From Microbacterium oleivorans (lineage in GTDB: Bacteria; Actinomycetota; Actinomycetes; Actinomycetales; Microbacteriaceae): 64,000 nucleotides of DNA. A program made the position numbers and the translations under genes. The first letter of the stretch is position 1. Every line of letters begins with the position of its first letter. Below the pieces are notes generated by a model. That model was not told where the DNA came from. It worked only from the letters and a program-made list of their open reading frames with translations, and ran no database searches. The stretch lies in assembly GCF_001644225.1 (NCBI RefSeq), contig NZ_LSTV01000001.1:806001-870000 (forward strand), read 5' to 3'. Below, piece after piece: positions 32,869-41,239 of this stretch.

Positions 32869-32900
32869 TCTCGTCATACCGACTCAAGGAGGAACCCCAG

Positions 32901-33170
32901 ATGGCCGAACGGACCGCAACCGTCGCGAGCAGCTCCGGACTGCACGCCCGCCCCGCAAAGCTCTTCGTGCAGGCGGTCAAGGAGACGGGTGTGCCCGTCA
33001 CGATCGCCGTTCCCGGTGGCCCCGACCAGAACGCCGGCAGCATCCTGACCCTCATGGGTCTCGGTGCGACGCAGGGCACGGTCGTCACGCTCAAGGCCGA
33101 GGGCGAGGGCGCCGAGGAGGCGCTCGACAAGCTCGTCGCCTTCATCGAGACGGATCACGACGCCGAGTGA
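32901..33170 (+). CDS. ptsH: Phosphocarrier protein HPr
   Basis: An 89-residue PTS phosphocarrier. The active-site His is H15 in SSGLHARPAKLF. The residue corresponding to regulatory Ser46 is S47 in NAGSILTLMGL, but the flanking sequence differs from HPr-kinase substrates of Firmicutes. ATG at 32901 has a strong AAGGAGG 8 bases upstream. It is the last gene of the fructose operon. Confidence 0.95.
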   Translation: MAERTATVASSSGLHARPAKLFVQAVKETGVPVTIAVPGGPDQNAGSILTLMGLGATQGTVVTLKAEGEGAEEALDKLVAFIETDHDAE

Positions 33171-33186
33171 GGCTCGACCCCCACGA

Positions 33187-33230
33187 ACGACGGATGCCGC
33201 GGAGCGAGAGCCCCGCGGCATCCGTCGTTT
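33187..33230. terminator. Terminator after the fructose PTS operon
   Basis: Perfect 16-bp stem ACGACGGATGCCGCGG/CCGCGGCATCCGTCGT with a 10-base loop, followed by TTT. It lies between convergent genes and could act on both strands. Confidence 0.85.
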
Positions 33231-33241
33231 CCGTGGTCGGG

Positions 33242-33880
33242 TCAGAGGTCGGTCGATTCTCCCGGCTCGAGTTCGAGGAACTCGCCGCCGTTCTGCTCCG
33301 TCGCCCACTTGAGCCGGTCGCGGTGCATCGCGAGCCCCGCCCGGGAGAGCGTCATGTCGTGCGTACCGAAGGCGCGGCGCGGCTTCACGGCGAGCACGTA
33401 GTCGATCGCCTCCCCGATCTTCAGCCACGGGGCGCCGACGGGGGCGGCCAGCAGTCCGACCTCGATCCCCTCGGGAACCGCGTAGGAGTCCCCGGGGTAG
33501 TAGAACTCGTCGTTGACGAGCACACCGAGGTTGTCGATGACGGGGATCGACTCGTGGATCACGCTGTGGGTGCCGCCGAAGAAGCGGAGTCGGAACGGTC
33601 CGATCTCCACCTCGTCGCCGACCTTCACCTCGGTGACGTCGTAATCGGATGCCGCGGCCACGACACCGGCCGGGCCGAGGATCGGCACACCGGGCGCCTG
33701 GGAGCGGACGGCGTCGAGTTGTGCCGGGGTCCAGTGGTCCGGGTGCTCGTGGGTCAGGACTACCGCGACGAGGTCGTTCAGATCGTCGAGGGGGAGGGTG
33801 AACGAACCCGGGTCGATGAGGAGGGTCTTGCCCTCACTGTCGAGGCGGATGCAGGCATGTTCGTGCTTCGTGACGCGCAT
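33242..33880 (-). CDS. Metallo-beta-lactamase-fold hydrolase (UlaG-like)
   Basis: A 212-residue metallohydrolase. The metal-binding motif THEHPDHW (HxHxDH) is followed by GGTHSVIHES, YYPGDSY and the C-terminal FGTHD, the ligand order of the family. It resembles UlaG-type and UPF0173-type proteins; the natural substrate cannot be deduced. ATG at 33880 lies 6 bases after a TTGACT -10 box, with TTGCCA 17 bases further upstream (33887-33915), so translation is probably leaderless. Confidence 0.83.
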   Translation of the reverse strand: MRVTKHEHACIRLDSEGKTLLIDPGSFTLPLDDLNDLVAVVLTHEHPDHWTPAQLDAVRSQAPGVPILGPAGVVAAASDYDVTEVKVGDEVEIGPFRLRFFGGTHSVIHESIPVIDNLGVLVNDEFYYPGDSYAVPEGIEVGLLAAPVGAPWLKIGEAIDYVLAVKPRRAFGTHDMTLSRAGLAMHRDRLKWATEQNGGEFLELEPGESTDL

Positions 33881-33886
33881 CGTCCC

Positions 33887-33915
33887 AGTCAACTCAGCAG
33901 GGCGGGCTGTGGCAA
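33887..33915 (-). promoter_or_regulatory. Leaderless promoter of the metallohydrolase gene
   Basis: On the minus strand TTGCCA, 17-base spacer, TTGACT, then 6 bases to the ATG at 33880. Confidence 0.5.
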
Positions 33916-33928
33916 GGGCGGCCCGATT

Positions 33929-33956
33929 TTGCACCGCTGTGAACGTCATGCATAAT
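33929..33956 (+). promoter_or_regulatory. Promoter of tRNA-Glu
   Basis: TTGCAC (33929-33934), 16-base spacer, CATAAT (33951-33956). The short transcribed leader contains a CCTCC/GGAGG hairpin before the tRNA. Confidence 0.6.
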
Positions 33957-33994
33957 TGAACGGTTGCCTCCTCAGGGAGGGAACGGAAAAGTAC

Positions 33995-34070
33995 GGCCCC
34001 ATCGTATAGCGGCCTAGTACGCCGCCCTCTCACGGCGGTAACGCGGGTTCGAATCCCGCTGGGGTCACCA
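33995..34070 (+). tRNA. tRNA-Glu (anticodon CTC)
   Basis: Complete cloverleaf with acceptor GGCCCCA/TGGGGTC (one G-T pair), anticodon stem CCGCC/GGCGG and loop CTCTCAC giving anticodon CTC at 34029-34031, T-loop TTCGAAT. Discriminator A is followed by an encoded CCA at 34068-34070, unlike the tRNA-Gln gene in this window. Confidence 0.96.
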
Positions 34071-34074
34071 GGCA

Positions 34075-34110
34075 GACGACACCCCCGACCACCAGGTCGG
34101 GGGTGTCGTC
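34075..34110 (+). terminator. Terminator after tRNA-Glu
   Basis: Perfect 15-bp stem GACGACACCCCCGAC/GTCGGGGGTGTCGTC with loop CACCAG, followed by GTTT. Confidence 0.85.
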
Positions 34111-34131
34111 GTTTCGGCGCGTCGCGGGGTC

Positions 34132-35190
34132 TCAGGCCTCCGGCGATCCATTCCGCACCCGTGCTCGGCGTCGTGCCCGGCGCACCACCTGGACGATGGC
34201 CAGGACGATGCCGGCGACGACGAGCCAGGGGAGCAGGAATCCCAGACCGAGGACGATCCCGTTCACGGTCGCGACGAGCGCGTTCCATCCGGTCGCGAAA
34301 CCGTCGCCGAAACCCTGCGGGTCGGCGGCGACGACCTCACCCGGCTCGGTCACCGTGATCGTGGCGCTCGAGAGGGCGACATCGTCGGCCAGCGCGTCGG
34401 ACTGCGCGCGGAGCGAGTCGAGCTCCGCCTGACGCTGCGAGAGCGCCTCCTCGGCGGTCAGCAGGTCCTCCGTGGTCGCGGCATCCGAGATCAGCGACTC
34501 CAAGCGGTCGACGGAGGTCTGCAGCGCCGAGATCCGTGCGCGGAGGTCGGTCGACTGGGCGGTGACGTCCTCCCGCGAGATCTCCGACGATCGGACCTCG
34601 CCCACGTCGTCGAGATCGGCGAGGAAGTCGCTCAGTGTGTCCGCCGGCACGCGCACCGTGATCCAGGTGCCGTCCCCAAAGGAGGTCGCGACGTCGCCCG
34701 ACGACTCCGCGGGCGGCGCAGCCGAGACGTTCATCGACTCGACGTAGCCGCCGGCCGCATCGGCGCGGTCACCGATCTCCCCGACCGCGGAGGCCGGGTC
34801 GGCGGCTTCCAGGACGGTCGAACTGGTCGCGACGACCTCGCGCCCGGTGGCCGCGGTCGAGCCGTTCTCCTCCGCGACACCGCCCCCGTCACCCCCGAGG
34901 TCCCCGTTAGCTTCGGGGGCCATGGCGCCGCCGGCACCCTCGTCGTACAGCTCCACGGACCCACCGGCGCTGCTGCTCGCCCCCGTGCCGCTCAGAGCGG
35001 GTCCGACGAATCCGGCGACCAGGATCACCGCGGCCGCGGCGCCCGTGTATCCCCAGGCACGTCGCCGCCGGCGCTGCGACTGCTTCGTCGAGCGCGAGAC
35101 CTCGGCGCGGATGTCGGCGAACAGCGCGGCCTCGATGTCGTCCTGCCGCTCGGGTGTGAGCTCGGGGAGCTCGAGGTCGGGCCCGGTCAT
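34132..35190 (-). CDS. DUF4349 membrane protein, probable partner of the ECF sigma factor
   Basis: A 352-residue protein with a cytoplasmic N-terminus of about 45 residues ending in a basic run (RRRRRAW), a membrane segment (about 47-67, TGAAAAVILVAGFVGPAL), a long outside DUF4349 region with a coiled coil (LRARISALQTSVDRLESLI) and a C-terminal membrane helix (LPWLVVAGIVLAIVQVV). ATG at 35190 overlaps the sigma-factor stop (ATGA). Position and topology fit an anti-sigma or sensor protein, although no zinc-binding anti-sigma motif is visible. Function of DUF4349 is not established. Confidence 0.78.
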   Translation of the reverse strand: MTGPDLELPELTPERQDDIEAALFADIRAEVSRSTKQSQRRRRRAWGYTGAAAAVILVAGFVGPALSGTGASSSAGGSVELYDEGAGGAMAPEANGDLGGDGGGVAEENGSTAATGREVVATSSTVLEAADPASAVGEIGDRADAAGGYVESMNVSAAPPAESSGDVATSFGDGTWITVRVPADTLSDFLADLDDVGEVRSSEISREDVTAQSTDLRARISALQTSVDRLESLISDAATTEDLLTAEEALSQRQAELDSLRAQSDALADDVALSSATITVTEPGEVVAADPQGFGDGFATGWNALVATVNGIVLGLGFLLPWLVVAGIVLAIVQVVRRARRRARVRNGSPEA

Positions 35191-35747
35191 GATCCCTCCG
35201 ATCCGACGACGGCGCGCAACTTCGTGCGCACCCGCGAGAGGCGGTTGCGGACGACTGCGTGCGAGATCCCGAGCTCCGCCGCGGCGGCGGCGTACGCGTA
35301 GCCCTCCGTCGCGCACAACCGGAAGATCTGCTGGTCGAGAGGGGAGAGGGTCCCGAGCTCCGCCATCACACGTTCGGCCAGGTCCCCGCCGATCACCTGA
35401 TCCTCGACGTCAACGGTGGCCGGGAGCGTCTCCTCGACCGCCCCGGCGGTGTGCAGCCGGTCGCGGCGCTGCCGCCGCATCCGGTTGGCGCTCTGGAACC
35501 GGCAGATCGTGACGAGCCACGGCAGCAGCGATTCGCTCACGAGATCGAGCGTCGGCAGTCGCCGCCACGCGACCAGGAAGGTCTCCTGCATGACATCCTC
35601 CGCATCGGCCGTGTTCCCGAGGAGCCCGTGGGCGAGCCAGTACACCGGCCTCGCGTAGGCGCGGTACAGCTCGCGGAAGGCCTGCTGATCGCCACCCGCG
35701 GCGGCGGCCACCAGGTCCGCGTCACGCCTCGCGAGCGGGTCGGCCAT
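35187..35747 (-). CDS. RNA polymerase sigma factor, ECF (sigma-70) family
   Basis: A 186-residue two-domain sigma factor. Region 2 includes LYRAYARPVYWLAHGLLGN and AEDVMQETFLVAWRRLP; region 4 includes LSPLDQQIFRLCATEGYAY and the HTH AAAELGISHAVVRNRLSRVR. ATG at 35747 is selected because it begins the conserved domain and AGGA lies just upstream; upstream in-frame codons lack similarity. It is coupled to the DUF4349 membrane gene and divergent from terC. Target promoters are unknown. Confidence 0.9.
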   Translation of the reverse strand: MADPLARRDADLVAAAAGGDQQAFRELYRAYARPVYWLAHGLLGNTADAEDVMQETFLVAWRRLPTLDLVSESLLPWLVTICRFQSANRMRRQRRDRLHTAGAVEETLPATVDVEDQVIGGDLAERVMAELGTLSPLDQQIFRLCATEGYAYAAAAAELGISHAVVRNRLSRVRTKLRAVVGSEGS

Positions 35748-35851
35748 GGCATCCTCGTTCGTTCTGTCGATGGGGGAGTGTCGCGTCACGGGGGATCGTC
35801 TCAGGCACCTCAAAAGGTACTCTGGGGGACGCCCCCGCATGAAAGGCCCTC

Positions 35852-36937
35852 ATGGAGCTCCCCCTCTGGTTCGAGGTCGGCTCGCTGGTCGTGCTGACGC
35901 TCATCCTCGTCGCCGACCTGCTGCTGATCATCAAGCGTCCGCACGTCCCCTCGACGAAGGAGTCGACGCTCTGGGTCGTCTTCTACGTGGCCCTCGCGCT
36001 CGTGTTCGCGCTGATCATGCTCGTCGTGACGGACGTCGACTACGCCGGCCAATTCGTCGCCGGCTGGCTGACGGAGTACAGCCTGTCGATCGACAACCTG
36101 TTCGTGTTCGTCCTCATCATGAGCCAGTTCTCCGTGCCGCGAGCGGCGCAGCAGAAGGTGCTGATGGTGGGAATCATCATCGCGCTCGTCCTGCGCGGCA
36201 TCTTCATCCTCCTCGGTGCCGCGATCATCGAGCAGTTCAGCTGGGTCTTCTACCTCTTCGGGCTCTTCCTCATCTACACGGCCTGGAAGCAAGCCTTCTC
36301 GAGTGAGGACGACGAGGACGAGGAGAAGAAGGAGAGCTTCGTCGTCCGCCTGCTCCGCCGTCGCATGTCGATCAGCGAGGAGTACGACGGCGCGAAGGTG
36401 CGCACCGTCATCGACGGCAAGAAGGTCTTCACGCCGATGATCATCGTGTTCGCCGCCCTCGGCATGACCGACCTGCTCTTCGCGATCGACTCGATCCCCG
36501 CGATCTTCGGTATCACCCAGAGCGCCTTCATCGTGTTCACCGCGAACATCTTCGCTCTGATGGGCCTGCGGCAGCTCTACTTCCTTCTCGGCGGTCTGCT
36601 CGACCGACTGAAGTACCTCCACTTCGGCATCGCGTTCATCCTCGCCTTCATCGGCGTCAAGCTCGTCCTGCACGCGATGCACGAGAACGAGCTGCCGTTC
36701 ATCAACGGCGGCGAGCACATCGAGTGGGCGCCCGAGATCTCCACGTGGGTGTCGCTCGGGGTGATCGTGGCCTCGATGGTCGTCGCGACCGTCGCCAGTC
36801 TCGTCGCTGCGCGTCGGGAGGGGCTGCGCGAGCCCGTTCCGGCGACGGGACCGACGCCCGTCGGCCACGCCGAGGACGTCGCCGCCGAGCAGGGCACACC
36901 CTCGACCGTCGACCCCCGCCCGTCGCGGGAGGACTGA
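35852..36937 (+). CDS. TerC-family integral membrane protein
   Basis: A 361-residue membrane protein with about eight to nine predicted helices. TerC hallmarks are EYSLSIDNLFVFVLIMSQF and GMTDLLFAIDSIPAIFGIT, each with the conserved acidic residue in a helix. Family members (Alx, MeeF/MeeY) are linked to Mn(II) export and metalation of secreted proteins. A cytoplasmic acidic loop (SSEDDEDEEKKES) lies mid-protein and the tail is disordered. TACTCT at 35818-35823 gives a leader of roughly 20 bases, too short for a yybP-ykoY manganese riboswitch. It faces the sigma-factor operon. Confidence 0.9.
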   Translation: MELPLWFEVGSLVVLTLILVADLLLIIKRPHVPSTKESTLWVVFYVALALVFALIMLVVTDVDYAGQFVAGWLTEYSLSIDNLFVFVLIMSQFSVPRAAQQKVLMVGIIIALVLRGIFILLGAAIIEQFSWVFYLFGLFLIYTAWKQAFSSEDDEDEEKKESFVVRLLRRRMSISEEYDGAKVRTVIDGKKVFTPMIIVFAALGMTDLLFAIDSIPAIFGITQSAFIVFTANIFALMGLRQLYFLLGGLLDRLKYLHFGIAFILAFIGVKLVLHAMHENELPFINGGEHIEWAPEISTWVSLGVIVASMVVATVASLVAARREGLREPVPATGPTPVGHAEDVAAEQGTPSTVDPRPSRED

Positions 36938-36945
36938 GGGGCGCC

Positions 36946-38256
36946 TCAGAACGGTCGCAGGTTCGCCCGGAGGGTCGGTTCGTACTCCCGGCGCAGGATG
37001 CCGCGGCGTCGCAGGATCGGGACGAGTTCGTCGAGCGTGCGGTGCACGGTCACGGGATGCATGTCGCCCCAGAGCAGCACGCCGTCGTTGCCCCACGTGC
37101 CGTACTCCTCGATGCGGTCGGCGAGCTCGTCGGCGGTCCCGACCCAGCCGGAGCCGTCGCTCAGGCGGCCGAGGCGTGCGTGTGCCGCGAGGATCCGTCG
37201 GAGGGGTGCGTCGTCGTCGTGGTCGCCCACGAGTCGGCGGATGCTGCCGTGCGAGACGTGATCCCCGAAGATCCCCCGGTCCAGCGGCCGGTCGAGGTCC
37301 AGGGCCGTCAGGTCCGTCTCGAGGTCGCTCGACTGCCGTTCCGCGATCCGTCGGAGCGTCGCATCGTCCGGTGCGAGCGAGGCGGCGACGATCCGGTCCG
37401 CCTCCTCGGCGGAGGAGACCACGATCGGCTGGATGGCGAAGAGGATCGTGATGTCCTCGGCCAGCCGACCCGCCGCCACCGCGGCGTCGTGGATGCGGCT
37501 GCGGTAGCTGCGGACGGAGTCCTCGGTCATCGGCGCGAGAGCGAGCTGCACGTCGGAGTTCGCCCCGGCGAAGCCGAGGCCCCGCGGTGAGCCGCCCGGA
37601 GAGACGATGACGGGTTCCCCGTCGGTGAAGGGGATCGCGTTGAGGGGGCCGTCGAACGCGTAGTACTCACCGCGGTGGATCGTGGGTTCGAGCCGAGTCC
37701 CGTCCGCGTACCGACCGGCGGCGGGATCGGCGATGAGCGCTCCGTCGGGCCAGCTCCGCCAGAGCGCCCGTACCGCCGACATCCACTCCTCGGCGCGGTC
37801 GTACGCGGCGTCGTGACCGAGCTGCGGAGAGGTCGAGAAGTGGCGGGCGCTCCCGGTGTCGGTGACGACGTTGAGTCCGAGCCGGTGCCCACTGAGGTGC
37901 TGCAGCGTCGCGAACTGCCGGGCCGCCGTGTACGGGAGGGTTGCGGCGGGGTTCACCGTGGGCACGATCCCGATGCGTTCGGTCGCCGCGAACAGGTAGG
38001 GAGCCAGCAGCAGAGGGTCGAGCTTCGGACCGCCGAAGGCTTGGCGCACCCGCAGGTCGATCGTCTCGGCCGAACCCAGCGACGGCGCGTCCTCGATGAT
38101 GAGCAGCTCGAACCCCGCCTGCTCGAGGGTCCGGACGGCGTCCTGGTACAGCGCGGGGGAGGTCCAGTCGTACCCCCAGTCGAGGTACGGGTGGCCCCAT
38201 CCGTGCGGGCCGAAGCCGCGCGCGAGGAACCACCCGAAGTGCTGCGGGCGGCTCAT
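36946..38256 (-). CDS. Flavin-dependent monooxygenase, LLM class (NtaA/SnaA/DszA type)
   Basis: A 436-residue luciferase-like FMNH2-dependent oxygenase. Characteristic segments are TSPALYQDAVRTLEQAGFE, APYLFAATERIGIVPT, GLNVVTDTGSARHFS, and VIVSPGGSPRGLGFAG in the flavin-binding region. The NtaA/DszA branch oxidises organosulfur or chelator compounds. It needs a separate flavin reductase, not seen nearby. ATG at 38256 overlaps the stop of the upstream sulfhydrylase gene by four bases, linking it to sulfur metabolism; the substrate is unknown. Confidence 0.87.
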   Translation of the reverse strand: MSRPQHFGWFLARGFGPHGWGHPYLDWGYDWTSPALYQDAVRTLEQAGFELLIIEDAPSLGSAETIDLRVRQAFGGPKLDPLLLAPYLFAATERIGIVPTVNPAATLPYTAARQFATLQHLSGHRLGLNVVTDTGSARHFSTSPQLGHDAAYDRAEEWMSAVRALWRSWPDGALIADPAAGRYADGTRLEPTIHRGEYYAFDGPLNAIPFTDGEPVIVSPGGSPRGLGFAGANSDVQLALAPMTEDSVRSYRSRIHDAAVAAGRLAEDITILFAIQPIVVSSAEEADRIVAASLAPDDATLRRIAERQSSDLETDLTALDLDRPLDRGIFGDHVSHGSIRRLVGDHDDDAPLRRILAAHARLGRLSDGSGWVGTADELADRIEEYGTWGNDGVLLWGDMHPVTVHRTLDELVPILRRRGILRREYEPTLRANLRPF

Positions 38257-39569
38257 GCGAGCACCGCCGCATCGTCCCGGACGGCGGATGAAGCCGCCGC
38301 GAGCGCCTGGTTCAGATCGGCCAGCAGGTCGTCGAGGTCCTCGATGCCGATGGACAGCCGCAGCGTGCCGGGGTGGACGCCCAGGGCCGCGCGCTCGGCG
38401 GGGGAGCGCCGGGCGTGACTGGTCGTCGCCGGATGCAGCACGAGCGAGCGGACGTCGCCGAGGTGCGTCATGTGGGTGATCACCGAGACCGCTTCGACGA
38501 ACGCCCGCGCAGCCGGTAGCCCGCCGCGGAGCGTGACGGTGAAGACCGAGCCGTACCCGCCGCGGAGGGAGTTCTGCGCGAGGTCGTGGGTGGGGTGCGA
38601 GGCGAGCCCGGCGTAGTCGACCGACGCCACCTCGGGGCGGTCGGCAAGCCACCCGGCGACGGCGAGCGCGTTCTCCGATTGGCGCTGCACGCGGAGGCTG
38701 AGCGTCTCGATGCCCTGACCGATGAGGAATGCGGTCAAGGGGGAGGGCGTCGGCCCGTACCGCGGTGCGACGCTCTCCCGCAGGTGGGCGATGCGCGCGC
38801 GCCCGCCGTAGCGCTCCCAGACGCTCGGCGTGCCCGCGCCGCTGTCGACGAGGTGCGGGAAGAGGTGGCCGGAACGGGATGCGTCGAACCGTCCGTCGTC
38901 GACGATCACGCCGCCGAGCACGGCGCCCTGCCCGGCGAGGAACTTGCTCGCCGAGTGGACGACGATCGCGGCGCCGTGTTCGAGGGGACGCAGCAGATAC
39001 GGCGTCGCGAACGTGTTGTCGACGATGAGGGGGATGCCGGCGGCGTCGCCGATCGCGGCGACCGCCGCGATGTCCAGGACGTCGTTGCGTGCGTTGGCGA
39101 TCGACTCGCCGAGGAGCACGCGCGTCTTCGGGCGGATCGCGCGGCGCCAGGCATCCGGGTCGTGGATGTCATCGACGAAGGTCGTCTCGATCCCGAGTCG
39201 GGCCAGGTTGTCGACGAGCAGGCCGCGGGTGCCCTGGTAGATGTGCGTCGAGCTGACGATGTGCGATCCGGCGCTGACGAGCCCGAGCAACGCGACGGCG
39301 AGGGCGGCCTGTCCCGACGCGAGGAGGACCGCCTCGGCACCTCCCTCGAGCGACGCGAGCTTGCGCTCGACGGCGTCGACGGTGGGGTTGCCGGTGCGGG
39401 TGTACCCGTACCCGTCGCCGGCATCGAAGTGGGCGGCGGCGTCGTCGAACGAGTCGAAGGTGAAGCCTGCCGTGAGGTGGATCGGCAGGGCGCGCGGGGT
39501 CGCCGGCGCGGCATCCGTCCCCACGTGGACCTGTCGCGTCGTGAACCCTCCGGTGGTCCGCTCCGTCAT
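38253..39569 (-). CDS. O-acetylhomoserine (thiol)-lyase-type PLP enzyme
   Basis: A 438-residue Cys/Met-metabolism PLP enzyme that replaces the acetyl group of O-acetylhomoserine with sulfide or a thiol. Segments include GYGYTRTGNPTVDAVERKLA, SSTHIYQGTRGLL, the PLP lysine in VHSASKFLAGQG, and LRLSIGIEDLDDLLADL. Length fits MetY rather than the shorter MetB/MetC. ATG at 39569 has GGGAG upstream. Translationally coupled to a flavin monooxygenase, it may assimilate sulfur released by that enzyme. The upstream 110 bases contain a small GGCAC/GTGCC hairpin but no SAM riboswitch was recognised. Confidence 0.88.
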   Translation of the reverse strand: MTERTTGGFTTRQVHVGTDAAPATPRALPIHLTAGFTFDSFDDAAAHFDAGDGYGYTRTGNPTVDAVERKLASLEGGAEAVLLASGQAALAVALLGLVSAGSHIVSSTHIYQGTRGLLVDNLARLGIETTFVDDIHDPDAWRRAIRPKTRVLLGESIANARNDVLDIAAVAAIGDAAGIPLIVDNTFATPYLLRPLEHGAAIVVHSASKFLAGQGAVLGGVIVDDGRFDASRSGHLFPHLVDSGAGTPSVWERYGGRARIAHLRESVAPRYGPTPSPLTAFLIGQGIETLSLRVQRQSENALAVAGWLADRPEVASVDYAGLASHPTHDLAQNSLRGGYGSVFTVTLRGGLPAARAFVEAVSVITHMTHLGDVRSLVLHPATTSHARRSPAERAALGVHPGTLRLSIGIEDLDDLLADLNQALAAASSAVRDDAAVLA

Positions 39570-39681
39570 CGTCGTCTCCCGTCCCTCAGGGCACACAGCG
39601 TGCCACGGGGCGGCGCGCGAGCCCCGATCGTGAGACGCGGTGTTACGCCGCCGGCTCGTCTCGCCCCGTCCGGGCCGGTGG

Positions 39682-39687
39682 TAGTCT
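39682..39687 (+). promoter_or_regulatory. -10 box of the leuCD leader transcript
   Basis: TAGTCT ends 6 bases before the GTG of the leader peptide, so transcription should begin at or near that codon. Confidence 0.6.
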
Positions 39688-39693
39688 GGCGCG

Positions 39694-39741
39694 GTGCGGA
39701 CCGCTCGACTCCTTATCGGCCGCGACGAGACCTCGCTCTGA
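39694..39741 (+). CDS. Putative leucine leader peptide of leuCD (15 residues)
   Basis: GTG at 39694 encodes MRTARLLIGRDETSL and stops at 39739-39741, about 54 bases before the leuC ATG. Residues 6-8 are Leu-Leu-Ile (CTC CTT ATC), including the rare codon CTT. The ORF is probably translated without a leader. Ribosome stalling at the Leu codons would reach into the left arm of the following hairpin, the arrangement of amino-acid attenuators. Too short to recognise by homology; inferred from structure and context. Confidence 0.6.
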   Translation: MRTARLLIGRDETSL

Positions 39742-39758
39742 GCCCCCTCTCGTCGCGG
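39720..39758 (+). promoter_or_regulatory. Attenuator-like hairpin in the leuCD leader
   Basis: CCGCGACGAGA (39720-39730, inside the leader ORF) pairs perfectly with TCTCGTCGCGG (39748-39758). The core GTCGCGG recurs at 39764-39770, so the left arm has two alternative partners. A further weak stem TGTCG/CGACA (39763-39783) ends just before the leuC Shine-Dalgarno AGGAG at 39786-39790. Whether control is transcriptional or translational cannot be told. Confidence 0.6.
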
Positions 39759-39795
39759 AGGCTGTCGCGGGCGCCATCCGACATCAGGAGACACC

Positions 39796-41238
39796 ATGAG
39801 CACGATTCCCGACCGTCCGCGGACCCTCGCCGAGAAGGTGTGGGACGACCACCTCGTCGTGAAGGGTGAGGACGGCAGTCCCGACCTCATCTACATCGAC
39901 CTCCACCTCGTCCACGAGGTGACCAGCCCGCAGGCCTTCGACGGTCTCCGCGCCGAAGGTCGCCCGGTGCGCCGCCTCGACCTCACGATCGCGACCGAGG
40001 ACCACAACACCCCGACGCTCGAGATCGACAAGCCGATCGCCGATCTCACGAGCCGCACCCAGATCGAGACCCTGCGCCGCAACGCCGAGGAGTTCGGGGT
40101 GCGTCTGCACTCCCTGGGCGACAAGGAGCAGGGGATCGTCCACGTCGTCGGCCCGCAGCTGGGACTGACGATGCCGGGCATCACCGTCGTGTGCGGCGAC
40201 TCGCACACCTCGACGCACGGTGCGTTCGGCGCCATGGCGTTCGGCATCGGCACGAGCGAGGTCGAGCACGTCCTGGCGACCCAGACCCTGCCGCTGAAGC
40301 CCTTCAAGACGATGGCCATCACCGTCGAGGGCACCCTCAAGCCGGGGGTCAGCGCGAAGGACATCATCCTGGCGATCATCGCCAAGATCGGGGCCAACGG
40401 CGGGCAGGGGTACGTCCTCGAGTTCCGCGGCTCCGCCATCCGTTCGCTCTCGATGGAGGGCCGGATGACGATGTGCAACATGTCCATCGAGGCCGGCGCC
40501 CGCGCGGGGATGATCGCGCCCGACGAGACGACGTTCGCCTACGTCAAGGACAAGCCGCACGCACCGCAGGGCGCGGACTGGGACGAGGCGGTCGCCTATT
40601 GGCGCACGCTCCCCTCCGACGAGGGTGCCGTGTACGACGCCGAGGTCTTCCTCGACGCCGACGAACTCGAGCCCTTCGTGACGTGGGGCACCAACCCCGG
40701 TCAGGGGGTCAACCTGAACGGCGTGGTCCCCGACCCCGCCGAGATGAGCGACCCGAACGAGCGCGCCGCCGCCGAGCGCGCCCTCGAGTACATGGACCTG
40801 ACCCCGGGGACCCCGCTGAAGGACGTGCAGGTGGATGCCGTCTTCATGGGCTCGTGCACGAACAGCCGCATCGAGGATCTCCGCCAGTTCGCGTCGATCG
40901 TCCGGGGCCGGACCAAGGCGGACGGGGTCCGCGTCATGGTGGTGCCCGGCTCGGCGCGCGTCCGGCTGGAGGCCGAGGCGGAGGGGCTCGACAAGGTCTT
41001 CACCGACTTCGGCGCCGAGTGGCGTTTCGCCGGATGCTCGATGTGCCTCGGGATGAACCCCGACCAGCTCGCCCCGGGGGAGCGGTGCGCCTCGACGAGC
41101 AACCGCAACTTCGAGGGACGCCAGGGCAAGGGCGGTCGCACGCACCTCGTGTCGCCCCAGGTCGCCGCCGCGACCGCCGTGCTCGGCCGCCTCGCGAGCC
41201 CGAGCGATCTCGACGCACTCGCACTGACGGAGGCCTGA
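39796..41238 (+). CDS. leuC: 3-isopropylmalate dehydratase, large subunit
   Basis: A 480-residue aconitase-family enzyme isomerising 2- to 3-isopropylmalate in leucine synthesis. [4Fe-4S] cysteines lie in [11 protein letters not shown] and in the CxxC of [13 protein letters not shown]. Other motifs are [15 protein letters not shown] and [18 protein letters not shown] at 39796 has AGGAG 5 bases upstream. One base separates it from leuD. A leader peptide and hairpin precede it, suggesting leucine-responsive control. Confidence 0.97.
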   Translation: MSTIPDRPRTLAEKVWDDHLVVKGEDGSPDLIYIDLHLVHEVTSPQAFDGLRAEGRPVRRLDLTIATEDHNTPTLEIDKPIADLTSRTQIETLRRNAEEFGVRLHSLGDKEQGIVHVVGPQLGLTMPGITVVCGDSHTSTHGAFGAMAFGIGTSEVEHVLATQTLPLKPFKTMAITVEGTLKPGVSAKDIILAIIAKIGANGGQGYVLEFRGSAIRSLSMEGRMTMCNMSIEAGARAGMIAPDETTFAYVKDKPHAPQGADWDEAVAYWRTLPSDEGAVYDAEVFLDADELEPFVTWGTNPGQGVNLNGVVPDPAEMSDPNERAAAERALEYMDLTPGTPLKDVQVDAVFMGSCTNSRIEDLRQFASIVRGRTKADGVRVMVVPGSARVRLEAEAEGLDKVFTDFGAEWRFAGCSMCLGMNPDQLAPGERCASTSNRNFEGRQGKGGRTHLVSPQVAAATAVLGRLASPSDLDALALTEA

Positions 41239-41239
41239 C

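Noticed and set aside
35818..35852. yybP-ykoY manganese riboswitch before terC
   Set aside because: The predicted leader is only about 20 bases and holds just a short GGGGG/CCCCC palindrome.
39570..39680. SAM riboswitch before the sulfhydrylase gene
   Set aside because: Only a small GGCAC/GTGCC hairpin is visible; no conserved SAM riboswitch core could be traced.
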